DNA from: Saksenaea vasiformis B4078
Lineage: Eukaryota > Mucoromycota > Mucoromycetes > Mucorales > Saksenaeaceae
Direction: 5' to 3'
Length of the DNA stretch: 12,766 nucleotides
NCBI GenBank assembly: GCA_000697055.1
Contig: JNDT01000643.1
Coordinates: 1 to 12,766, forward strand
The notes beneath the pieces were generated by a model that was not told where the DNA came from, searched no databases, and saw nothing but the letters and a program-made list of their open reading frames with translations. Below are positions 1 to 7,148 of the stretch, one piece after another. The position numbers and the translations under genes were made by a program. How positions within the stretch are numbered: the stretch's first letter is position 1; every line of letters begins with the position of its first letter.

Positions 1-419
1 ATAGTCCCACTAAAAATAAACCAGACAACCTCAAACGCAACCACATCACTACAAAACCACAAACACGTAAACGCTCCAAACATAATAAGCATTAAACTTA
101 TCATTTTCAAGCGGCTAAAGAGCCTGGAGGGGGGTAATGTGGTATTTCACCGTAGTTAAGAGAATATAGTCATTATAAACTGTATCTCTTGATTGGACTT
201 GTTTCAGAGACATAAGCTCCGTTAAGAAGAATTTTATTTTATTTACAACAGTAGCGGAAAAGTAGTAATAATCCTCTTTTTTTACTTCTATCCCGAAATA
301 AACAGGAGTCTCACCGTACTATCGTTGTTCTCGGTGTATATTGTCTTTTATTGATCATCATCTCCAAATACTACAGTAGTAATATAAAGTACAGCCTCTG
401 ATTATCTTCAGACACAACA
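1..419. other. unassigned AT-rich sequence
   Basis: I see no gene here. The segment is AT-rich but still carries ordinary CpG sites (for example at 315, 323 and 332), which separates it from the CpG-free block that follows. TGTGGTATTTCAC at 138-150 loosely resembles the start of the LTR candidate at 4024 (9 of 13 positions), but the sequence after it does not align and no target duplication was found. Confidence 0.5.
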
Positions 420-772
420 CTCTATTTGATACTCATATTTGACAGATCCAACATGAGATCATAAGTAATCATACAAACAATTTAACTAACAAATCAGATT
501 TTTTTATCAAATAGGAACTCTTCCAACCTTGTCTTTATCAACAACCTCTTTTTTTTTTCTTTTTTTTTCATTTATCTTTATTGATAAATACTCCAAGTCT
601 TGGTATCTGACTCAAATCTATACCTGGTGCTCACTAACATTGAACTAAATTCTACAAAACTGAACTCTTATCTAAACTAAACTTTTATTCATTTTTATTT
701 TCTTATTACCACTTCTGTCATATTGCTAAAGTCTACCTAAGAACTTAACTATCTGAAATTTCTAGTGTAACA
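420..772 (+). repeat. repeat B copy 1 (decayed LTR 3' segment)
   Basis: This segment aligns over its length with 4678-5021. Both copies start CTCTATTTGATAC and end in TAACA, after which the flanks are unrelated. This copy is the decayed one: CpG sites in the sister copy (ACACGAG, AAACGATT, CCGGTT, CAACGAAC, ATATCGCT) appear here as TpG, CpA or TpA, and no CpG is left. The ending in CA and its match to the end of the LTR candidate at 4024-5021 suggest it is the 3' part of an LTR. The 5' part of that LTR is not recognisable here. Confidence 0.6.
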
Positions 773-801
773 ATGCTAACAGACATCTCACCTACTACAA
801 C

Positions 802-833
802 TATAAATATTTCTTGGAGTCTGTTTTAATAAA
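802..833 (+). promoter_or_regulatory. LTR-like TATA/AATAAA module (decayed)
   Basis: TATAAATAT at 802 is followed by AATAAA at 828, a start-to-start spacing of 26 nt. The same architecture occurs inside the complete solo LTR at 1655-2016 and at five other places in the window. A TATA box directly followed by a poly(A) signal fits the U3-R junction of a retrotransposon with a short R region. It lies between repeats B and A in the CpG-free block. Confidence 0.35.
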
Positions 834-969
834 TTAATTTTCTTTTATCAAGTCTCAAGGACTTATCTTTGTTATTCATTTTTCTATCTTTTTACTTATC
901 AAATTCTATACTATAGATACAGATAGATTGGACTATATTTCATGATTGCACAGATGTTCATATATCTAT

Positions 970-1236
970 AAAGGATGGTTGTATCTCATCAGAATATCTA
1001 AAAGTTTAGTAAATATTGTATGTTCACACATTACATATCATTTCTTTCAAATGACCTCTTCTAAATAAAATGAGTACATTCTCTTTAGAAGCATTTATGC
1101 TATTGTACAGCAGTGACCATTTCAATCAATCATATTTCTTTGAACATCAGTAGCTGCTCAAACGTTGCATATTTATTTATCATCTTTTGATTCAGAAAAT
1201 AATCTCATATTTACAAACCTTCAAGACATCTGCCTA
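970..1236 (+). repeat. repeat A copy 1 (CpG-stripped MITE-like element)
   Basis: This is a 267-bp copy of the element also present at 1598-2230 (inverted) and 10878-11146. By eye it differs from the 10878 copy at about 40 positions, about 36 of them C to T or G to A with the A/T base in this copy. The other copy has 19 CpG sites; only one (1163) survives here. The element has weak inverted ends: GGAGGATGG at the head and CATCCGCC at the tail of the intact copies. TA dinucleotides lie next to the ends, so a TA-inserting MITE is possible but not proven. Confidence 0.65.
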
Positions 1237-1306
1237 TACAAATATCCAAAAGACTTGTTCTAGGCTAAGGCCAGAAAATTTTGCATACAATCTATCATCA
1301 ACATAA

Positions 1307-1388
1307 GGGGATTTGGCCGAGCGGTCTAAGGCGACAGGTTTAGGCCCTGTTCACTTCGGTGGCGCGAGTTCGAATCTCGCAGTCCTCA
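1307..1388 (+). tRNA. tRNA-Leu (anticodon UAG)
   Basis: The 82-nt sequence folds as a class II tRNA. The acceptor GGGGATT (1307-1313) pairs with AGTCCTC (1381-1387), two G-U pairs included, and the discriminator is A at 1388. The D arm GGCCGAGCGGTCTAAGGC is typical of tRNA-Leu. The anticodon stem ACAGG/CCTGT encloses the loop TTTAGGC, with anticodon TAG at 1341-1343, reading CUA. A long variable arm with a TTCG loop precedes the T arm GCGAG-TTCGAAT-CTCGC. No intron and no encoded CCA are present. TTTTT at 1389-1393 is a Pol III terminator. The gene keeps its CpGs although it sits next to a CpG-free block. Confidence 0.96.
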
Positions 1389-1393
1389 TTTTT
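1389..1393 (+). terminator. Pol III T-run terminator
   Basis: Five T residues follow the discriminator base of tRNA-Leu directly, the usual RNA polymerase III stop. Confidence 0.85.
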
Positions 1394-1597
1394 GCGAACT
1401 TGTCGTGCGCGCCAAGTTGTAGTCGCACAAGAACTTTTGTGTGATCGGGCAAGGATCCCAAAACAGCAAGCCATTGTCCTCTCGGCCTCTGCTCCAAAAA
1501 GAACATGTCTTCAAGGAACCTCTGCTCAGCAAATGACGAAGTGATGTATTCACTTCCATTCCATTCTTATATCTTCAACCGTTTTATAGATTACACA
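1394..1597. other. spacer, no feature recognised
   Basis: About 200 bp between the tRNA terminator and the tail of the inverted A copy. A 61-codon open stretch begins inside the tRNA (1359) and runs to 1544. It is probably chance, because its first ten codons are tRNA sequence. Confidence 0.4.
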
Positions 1598-1649
1598 TAG
1601 GCGGATGTCCTGAAGGTTTGTAGATATGAGATCTTTTCTGAATCAAAAG

Positions 1650-1654
1650 ATGAC
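1650..1654. repeat. target-site duplication, left (ATGAC)
   Basis: ATGAC occurs directly before the LTR start at 1655 and again directly after its end, at 2017-2021. The uninterrupted A copy at 10878-11146 has this sequence once (as GTCAT on the other strand), which confirms the duplication by comparison with an empty site. Confidence 0.85.
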
Positions 1655-2016
1655 TGTTGTATGGGTAAGTTAATTGGGACAGTGGACGGATAGAATCCTT
1701 TGAGACTGTTGGATTTCTTTATTTCAGTTAGATTGTCTGCCTATTTATATGATTCAGTCTTTTAGCGGAAATAAGAATTAGTGAACGTTCTTCTCGGTAT
1801 TAGGTGTGGATTATAGAATGGATCAATTACTGTGATGACATAGTGCTACCTTGTTGTACTGAACTCGGTGATAAGTCTAAGTTATAGATGATAAGGTTCA
1901 GTTGGTGTTCCAGTGGAGAAGTTCACTGTATATGGAAACACGATTAATCCCCGATCTTTCCTGTTATGGAACACAATTCTATAGGATGGGCATTACGACG
2001 GTCAACATATACCACA
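1655..2016 (-). mobile_element. solo LTR, 362 bp
   Basis: The segment starts TGTTGTAT and ends ATACCACA, so it has TG...CA termini within an imperfect 8-bp inverted repeat (7 of 8 match). It is flanked by the 5-bp duplication ATGAC and interrupts repeat A cleanly. On the minus strand it reads TATAAATAG (1749 to 1741) followed 26 nt later by AATAAA (1723 to 1718), as expected for an LTR promoter and poly(A) signal, so the parent element pointed to the minus strand. There is no internal region or second LTR, so it is a solo LTR left by recombination. Five-bp duplications are common for both copia and gypsy families; I cannot choose. Confidence 0.85.
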
Positions 2017-2021
2017 ATGAC
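2017..2021. repeat. target-site duplication, right (ATGAC)
   Basis: Second copy of the 5-bp duplication flanking the solo LTR. Confidence 0.85.
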
Positions 2022-2247
2022 GAATAAATATGCAACGTTTGAGCGGCCGCCGATGTTCTAAGAAATATGATTGATTGAAATGATCGCCGCTGTACGATAG
2101 CATAAACGCTTCTAAAGAGGATGCACTCATTTTATTTAGAAGGGGTCGTTTGAAAGAAATGACATGTGATGTGCGAACACGCAGCATTTACTAAACTTTC
2201 GGACGTTCCGATGAGACACGACCATCCTCCATAGTTTAGAGAAAAAA

Positions 2248-2278
2248 TATAAATACCAACTTTCATGGCGACAATAAA
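2248..2278 (+). promoter_or_regulatory. TATA/AATAAA module 1
   Basis: TATAAATACC at 2248 is followed 25 nt later by CAATAAAG (AATAAA at 2273) and then CATCATC. Architecture and spacing match the U3-R junction inside the solo LTR, so this is probably the core of another, older LTR whose borders are no longer clear. Confidence 0.4.
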
Positions 2279-2509
2279 GCATCATCGTTTTTTACTTCCA
2301 TTCTTATTCTTTATTGTTCCCCTTGATCCCCAGTGGGTTTGACCGTTTCCCGGAAGACAACTCAGATCAAGACATATCCACCGTTACGACAAACTTTTCC
2401 CTATTGTCGGACCCTTAACCGCAAAATTATTTTACCGAAGTACTTCCAAGGAGTTCATAGACACTTCTCGCATCTTCCGTTCATAGAAAACAATAGAAAA
2501 AATAATGTA

Positions 2510-2540
2510 TATAAATATCCCGCGTAGTTTGTGCAATAAA
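2510..2540 (+). promoter_or_regulatory. TATA/AATAAA module 2
   Basis: TATAAATATCC at 2510 and AATAAA at 2535, spacing 25 nt, followed by GATCATCATC. It lies about 260 bp after module 1. A 64-codon open stretch (2333-2527) ends at this module and resembles no family I know. Confidence 0.4.
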
Positions 2541-2847
2541 GATCATCATCCGTTTATCTTATTTTTATTTCTTCTGTTTACGGTTATCTTTGGTGATCCC
2601 TTACCAGCTTGATTGGCCTTATAGCCAAAACGGTAGTTGTGTACGGACACCTCACGAAAACGACACTATCTGTCGTAGTCAAGAACACCGACCAATCGCA
2701 AGCAGTCCCCTGAAAGGGAAAAGTCTCTTGTACACCTTAGGCCTTTGTCCAAAAAGCATACGACCTCCCAAAGAACACTCCTTCACCGATTTACCTTTTG
2801 TGTCCTCGCTACCGAAATAATTATACAATGTAAGATTTGTTAAAAGA

Positions 2848-2878
2848 TATAAATACCAGAACATTGAGCAACAATAAA
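2848..2878 (+). promoter_or_regulatory. TATA/AATAAA module 3
   Basis: TATAAATACC at 2848 and AATAAA at 2873, again 25 nt apart, followed by GATAATCAT. Open stretches around it (2590-2820 plus, 2679-2888 minus) overlap each other and look like chance reading frames. Confidence 0.4.
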
Positions 2879-3141
2879 AGATAATCATTTTTCGTCTCTA
2901 TCCTATCTCTACCTCTGTTATACCTCTTTCTGGCCATTGGATTTCCAGCTCAGACTTAGGTAACGACATGTCGTCCACCTTACCAAGATCAATCGCCGTT
3001 TATTCTTCGACATCTCCGATGGTGGCATCGCCACATTATTTTTAGCAATGACATCATAGACAAGTGGCGCATTCACATATCGTCATCTTTTAGTTATTTT
3101 TATAGATATCCTCTTTAGTAGTTTGATCCGAGTAGAAGTAG

Positions 3142-3174
3142 TATAAATATCCCAATTGCTTCGAGCAAAATAAA
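3142..3174 (+). promoter_or_regulatory. TATA/AATAAA module 4
   Basis: TATAAATATCC at 3142 and AATAAA at 3169, spacing 27 nt, followed by GTCATCATTCATTTATC. Downstream, CACGAAAACGACA at 3269-3281 also occurs at 2653-2665 after module 2, which hints that these modules come from related elements. Confidence 0.4.
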
Positions 3175-3509
3175 GTCATCATTCATTTATCGACTTGTAT
3201 TTTATTATCTGTTCGTTTGACCTATCGTCTCTGGAAACTGTATCGAGAATAGGAATATAACTCGGATCCACGAAAACGACATCCCCTTTTTTTAATTATT
3301 TTATTCTGATTGGTCCATTTTGTGGCATATCAATCTCGGAATCATCAGGGGATGATAGACGAAACAATGGAATAACAGAAGAAGAATGGTGATGCTTTAT
3401 TATTCAATGAGGTTTCCTTTTTTGTAATTTCTATTCATATTTATTTTTAGGAAATCATTTACAGTGGTCTTATCTCAAAAGGAATGGTTCTTCAACAGAT
3501 CCATGTGGG

Positions 3510-3749
3510 ATGTATCCTTGGACAAGTCTATGCTTTGGAGAACAGCCAATGAACAGAAGAGAGCTGTTTTCTGAAGATTTCGATCTGTTATGTTACTGGC
3601 TATCAAAAGTAGAGATTGAGTACAACGATGCAGCAATGAATTTTCTTCCAGTATTATACGTTGTCAAATTTACTGGGCTCATCACTTTGTCCAAGTCAAG
3701 GGGAACTTATACTGTTGGAATTGAATCAAATTTTGCTAAAAAAAAGTAA
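3510..3749 (+). CDS. unassigned 79-aa ORF or exon
   Basis: I do not recognise this product. The frame runs from ATG at 3510 to TAA at 3747-3749 and encodes a mixed-composition 79-aa peptide ending in four residues NFAK plus two lysines. Just upstream, TTTATTTTTAG ending near 3450 looks like a 3' splice site, so this could be the last exon of a spliced gene rather than a complete gene. No matching donor is clear. Another frame over 3450-3540 is also open, so the true frame is uncertain. It sits among LTR remnants and may be an old retroelement fragment. Confidence 0.2.
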   Translation: MYPWTSLCFGEQPMNRRELFSEDFDLLCYWLSKVEIEYNDAAMNFLPVLYVVKFTGLITLSKSRGTYTVGIESNFAKKK

Positions 3750-3960
3750 CCGCAAAAGGTCCTTGCACCATTGCGCTGTTAGACGAATTCTTTATAATAT
3801 CAGTTCTGAATCTCTTTCTTGTTAACATATACTAAAGCAAAGATAAAGGTAAAAGAATAGAGAAATAAATAGGATAAAACTAAATTAAATATTTACAACG
3901 GTGTTTTTGATAAAACAAAAAGTAGCAAGTGAGATTGTCTTAGAGCGAAGAAATAGCGCT
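3750..3960. other. intergenic AT-rich spacer
   Basis: I see nothing I can name between the unassigned ORF and the inverted repeat at 3961. The stretch is A-rich, with no long reading frame and no repeat match elsewhere in the window. Confidence 0.4.
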
Positions 3961-4028
3961 CCACAACGTCGTGACTTTGTCGTAGTTATTTGGAAGGATT
4001 CGCCTTGGAATAACCAAGACCGTTGTGG
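3961..4028. repeat. three-arm inverted repeat, 68 nt
   Basis: CCACAACG (3961-3968) is the exact reverse complement of CGTTGTGG (4021-4028). Inside this stem are a small hairpin TGAC-TTT-GTCG and a larger arm with GTTATT pairing with AATAAC and AAGG pairing with CCTT around ATTCG. The fold resembles a three-way junction. Its 3' arm overlaps the proposed start of the LTR at 4024, so the symmetry may be partly accidental. Confidence 0.35.
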
Positions 4029-4215
4029 GGTCCCACTTTTTATTTTTTGATTTATCTTAGTTTTCTCTCTACTTTATTTTGTTGTTTTTTATTATCTTGG
4101 AACAGCCGAGATTAACAAATGGGAATGAAGAAAAGGCAAGGAAGAAAAGACGAAACATACCTAAGAACAGTAATTGCCGCTCTAGATCGATCCTCCACCC
4201 CCACATTAGTGCTGC

Positions 4216-4307
4216 GTGGCAACACGGTAAATAGGTAACGAGGCAACGCGGAACATTCACAACGAGGCAACACGGGTAAATCAGCAACAAGGCAACCCAG
4301 GAAAATT
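4216..4307 (+). repeat. 24-bp tandem repeat, about 3.8 units
   Basis: Units start at 4216, 4240, 4264 and 4289 (the last partial) and share the core RRGGCAACRCGG followed by an A-rich tail and AAC. It lies about 50 bp upstream of the TATA box at 4352, in what would be the U3 region. Tandem repeats there often act as enhancers in LTR elements; that role is inference. Confidence 0.7.
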
Positions 4308-4351
4308 TAATGTTTCAAGATACATTTCTTATTTTGTACCGATCAATTTTG

Positions 4352-4381
4352 TATAAATATCCTACTTTTTTCTTCAATAAA
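4352..4381 (+). promoter_or_regulatory. TATA/AATAAA module 5
   Basis: TATAAATATCC at 4352 and AATAAA at 4376, spacing 24 nt. It lies inside the 998-bp LTR candidate and downstream of the 24-bp tandem repeats, as expected for an LTR core promoter and poly(A) signal. Confidence 0.45.
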
Positions 4382-4677
4382 TCAACAGGTTAAAACAGCA
4401 TCTTTCTCTTGGTTTTTCTCAAGTACTCTAAAGGTCTTTTCCAAAGGTTTTCGTTTGTTTTTTACGCCGCCTTTTTATTTGCTCTGCCTCCGTTGGTTAT
4501 TCTCAAGAAACCGCCGTTAACCAGAATTCACTGATTCTTTTTCTTTTCTTTTCTTTTTATTTTACTTTTTTTTTCCTGACAAGCGACGACAATTCTGCTG
4601 TCTTCCCTTTTTACTTTATCTTTTCTTTTATTTCTTCTGATCCAAGTCGCTGATCACTCGAAGAATACCATTTTTAT

Positions 4678-5021
4678 CTCTATTTGATACCTAAATTTGA
4701 CAGATCCAACACGAGATCATAGGTAATCATACAAACGATTCAACTAAGGATCAGATTCTTTTATCAAACAGGAACTTTCTGATATTGACTTGATCGATAA
4801 TCTCTTTTCTTTTTCTTCTCTTTCTATTTATCTTCGTTGATAAATACTCCAAGTCTTGGTGTCCGGTTCAAATCTACACTTGGTGCTCACTAACAACGAA
4901 CTAAATTCCACGAAAACCGAACTCTTATTCGAACTGAACTTTTATTCTGATTTTCTTATCACAGCTTCTGCCATATCGCTGAAATCCACCTAAGAACTTA
5001 CTTGAAATTTGCAGCATAACA
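4678..5021 (+). repeat. repeat B copy 2 (CpG-rich sister)
   Basis: This is the better preserved counterpart of 420-772, with about ten CpGs that are all lost in the other copy. It also contains the inverted repeat TATTTATC (4825-4832) / GATAAATA (4839-4846). It forms the 3' third of the LTR candidate and ends 12 bp before the CACTG-type transposon end at 5034. Confidence 0.6.
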
Positions 5022-5033
5022 CCGTCCATCATG

Positions 5034-5330
5034 CACTGTGGGAAAAATCGGACCAAGAAATACAAAGGAATACCATGAAACGTCAGATCAGTGGAATTTC
5101 TGGTATTTCTTGGTTTTACGTGGTACTAATTGGTCATAAATCCAAGTTTACCAAGAAATACCAAGGTATCGTCTGATTTCAATGCAACTGTATATAATTA
5201 CCGAAATAGCTGGTAGGAACGGTACCAGTTATAACTAAGCCAGTAATACGGCTACCATAATTTACAATACTGGTGTTTGCGCTTTACAGAGCCCAAAATA
5301 AGCGCTGAAACCAAATAACATTTGCTAAAT
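5034..5330. repeat. CACTA left terminus and subterminal repeats
   Basis: After the CACTG end, the motif CCAAGAAATAC occurs at 5053-5063 and 5151-5161 and in reverse as GGTATTTCTTGG at 5102-5113. The copies at 5102-5113 and 5151-5162 form a perfect 12-bp stem with a 37-nt loop. TGGTA/TACCAG motifs recur further in (about 5209-5275). Short motifs in both orientations near the ends are binding sites for the accessory protein in En/Spm elements. By analogy these may serve the product of the gene at 9080; that is inference. Confidence 0.5.
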
Positions 5331-5629
5331 TTTACTGACATTCCCGACAATGGATCTATTATCCCTGGGAATCATATCAGATCACACTGCATATGCCCTG
5401 TCTATAGCATTAAGAGATGCTGGGAGGAGGGCAGCGATGCAATCCAGACGCTCCGCCTTGGTGACAAAATAGCGCTCGTTGTTCTGCCGAAAGTGAACCT
5501 TTGGAAAAGCGCAGTATGGCGCACCACGAAGTCCATACTACAATCACAAAAGTCAATAAAAGGAACAATGTCAACTTCGCTATCAATTACCTTCACATTT
5601 CTGCATAGTCGCAGAAGACAGAGGATTTC

Positions 5630-6340
5630 TTATTGGTCGTTGAGCTTGTGGATAAAGAACATCTCCACGTAACCAAAGAAGATATGCCATTCTCTCACGA
5701 ACAACGATGACCTGCGGTGAGAGTTTCTGTCAACAGGAATTGAAACCTTGACAAGTGGGGCCATTCGTTCCGATCTTGATTTTCGCTGCAACGAATCGAA
5801 GACACTCCCGTCTTTAAAATATCTCTCACCAACAGTAATATCGTTGGTAAGAGAAAGACGTTCGTTCTTGCCATAGCCGAGTTCTGTTCTCCAGAAATAG
5901 TGCAAAAGGCCTTGGAAATTCACCGGAAATTTAACATCATCCAAACTCTGATCGTTGAAAGGTCCCCACAGTTGTGGGACGTTGTCACCAGAGATCGCTC
6001 CTCTAACGGAGTTCGGTTTGCAGAGATCTTCTTTTTCCGGATGGAACGTACGCTCATAGACCCGGCTGGACGCTGTAAGCAAGAGTGCGTTTTCTGCATT
6101 CTTCCTTGGTTTCACCCTAGGGCGGATGTGCTGCTTGTACTCCCCTATGGGACGCTCCATCGACCTTCCACTATATGCGCGCAAGGGTACCAGACGCCTG
6201 AGAACATCAGGCAAATAATAAAGCGAATGCTGATTCACAGTGAATAGACAGATGTTCTCTGTCTTCAGGAAGGTATGCCAAACATCAATGCAACTGTATA
6301 ATAATATTTCATTAGACCAGTCTCGATAAATATACGTCAT
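5630..6340 (-). CDS. transposase pseudogene, C-terminal block (236 codons)
   Basis: This is the longest intact stretch of the transposase. FTVNQHSLYYLPDVLRRL (residues 33-50), PLRAYSGRSMER (52-63) and IGEYKQHIRPRVKP (65-78) resemble the DUF4218-like region of CACTA transposases. PQLWGPF is at 122-128 and a TVGERYF motif lies further on. The ATG at 6340 is probably not a real start, since upstream conserved segments lie in other frames. The similarity continues beyond the stop at 5630 in other frames, to about 5382. Confidence 0.7.
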   Translation of the reverse strand: MTYIYRDWSNEILLYSCIDVWHTFLKTENICLFTVNQHSLYYLPDVLRRLVPLRAYSGRSMERPIGEYKQHIRPRVKPRKNAENALLLTASSRVYERTFHPEKEDLCKPNSVRGAISGDNVPQLWGPFNDQSLDDVKFPVNFQGLLHYFWRTELGYGKNERLSLTNDITVGERYFKDGSVFDSLQRKSRSERMAPLVKVSIPVDRNSHRRSSLFVREWHIFFGYVEMFFIHKLNDQ

Positions 6341-6385
6341 GATTTATCTTTCAACTTACTTTATATCCTCCTCATCTAGCTCCCA

Positions 6386-6652
6386 TTACAGAGAGATTGC
6401 GCAAGCTTTTGCTAATTTGCATAGTGCCTTTATAGGTCTAAGTGAATTTTCCTGCTTCTTGAAAGCTGCTTCCACCTGCTCTACAATGATAGTCAGAACA
6501 ATCAACCAAAGGAAATCGATCCAGTCGACTGCACAGGTATGGCAAGGCCGACGAAAGTAGTCTGAGGTGATGTTGATATAACTATCGGTCACATTTAGCA
6601 AATAATAATGTAATAGAGTACCTGAAAATTTACGCTCGAACGTGGTTGGCAA
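6386..6652 (-). CDS. transposase pseudogene, VDWIDFL segment
   Basis: An 88-codon open stretch carries AVDWIDFL (residues 41-48) and KALCKLAKACAISL at its end, matching the helical region between the DEMH motif and the C-terminal block in this family. The first 35 residues are less convincing, so the true exon start may be internal. It stops at 6386, about 45 bp before the next block opens in a different frame. Confidence 0.55.
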   Translation of the reverse strand: MPTTFERKFSGTLLHYYLLNVTDSYINITSDYFRRPCHTCAVDWIDFLWLIVLTIIVEQVEAAFKKQENSLRPIKALCKLAKACAISL

Positions 6653-6869
6653 GGTGCTACGACCACGAGCTATGTGACCCCCAAATGCAGTCGAATAGCT
6701 TCAGTAAGTCAAATGGCGTTGTAAAGCCCGCACATCCACAAGCAATGATCTTGGCTATCTGTGGCGCGATATTTCGACATCAACAGTGCATTTCCTCTCA
6801 CCAGAAATACGTAACACCATAAAAAGTCTCCAGAGTAAAGAATAGTACCGGCTCCTTGATGCCGTGCTC

Positions 6870-7148
6870 CTAAGATTGATATTCCTTACTGAATGACCAT
6901 GTAAACCAATATCGATTTACAATGTCACTGTCCCGAGATGAATCGCTTGTTCGCTCCTCTCCACACGACGGGAATTGCTTACCATGCACATTTTCTCCAC
7001 TCTCACCTATAGCATAGCAAAACCTGCATCCGTGGGTGGAATTATGGCCTTTGTGGTTTGTCAGTTCGGCGACTGCGGGATGTATCCGCTCTCTAGCATG
7101 AGATGAACTTTGGCGCATATAGTTTGCTCCTCCAAAATGACCATCATC
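6870..7148 (-). CDS. transposase pseudogene, GHN..CRFC segment
   Basis: The segment begins in one frame with MMVILEEQTICAKVHLMLE and shifts near 7077 into the frame that carries PAVAELTNHKGHNSTHG and CRFC. The latter is the conserved zinc-binding and GHN region that follows the IPGPKKP block in TNP2 proteins. A single missing base at the ATCCCGCA junction explains the shift. The frame ends at 6870; the next conserved stretch (family DEMH, here EEMH) lies near 6790 between two TGA codons. Confidence 0.65.
   Translation of the reverse strand, partial: DDGHFGGANYMRQSSSHARERIHPAVAELTNHKGHNSTHGCRFCYAIGESGENVHGKQFPSCGEERTSDSSRDSDIVNRYWFTWSFSKEYQS

Larger units (their letters stand above)
1598..2230 (-). 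repeat. repeat A copy 2, inverted, split by a solo LTR
   Basis: The tail of element A is at 1598-1654 and its head at 2017-2230, both in reverse orientation. They join into one roughly 266-bp copy once the 362-bp insertion and one copy of its 5-bp target duplication are removed. The head is nearly identical to 10880-11093 (about two differences in 214 bp) and keeps its CpGs. The translated similarity between the two copies comes from DNA repeat identity, not from a conserved protein. Its outer edge lies 17 bp upstream of a TATAAATACC box at 2248, so A may have inserted into an older LTR promoter. Confidence 0.75.
4024..5021 (+). mobile_element. probable solo LTR, 998 bp
   Basis: The segment starts TGTGGGG and ends TAACA. 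It is flanked by CCGT on both sides (4020-4023 and 5022-5025), compatible with a 4-bp target duplication. The right end is supported independently, because similarity to repeat B copy 1 stops at exactly the same TAACA. Inside are a 24-bp tandem repeat (4216-4307) and a TATA/AATAAA module (4352, 4376). No coding region is seen. The left end rests on the short duplication and the TG start only, so it is less certain than the right end. Confidence 0.45.

Noticed and set aside
1359..1544. 61-codon open frame starting at 1359.
   Set aside because: Its start and first codons are inside the tRNA-Leu gene; no protein signature.
5900..6247. Plus-strand 115-codon frame opposite the transposase C-terminal block.
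   Set aside because: It is the antisense shadow of the well-supported minus-strand block and has no recognisable motif.
6285..6300. 16-bp match TCAATGCAACTGTATA also at 5179-5194.
   Set aside because: The flanks do not align. In a 12.8-kb AT-rich window one such match can occur by chance, although a link to the transposon end is possible.
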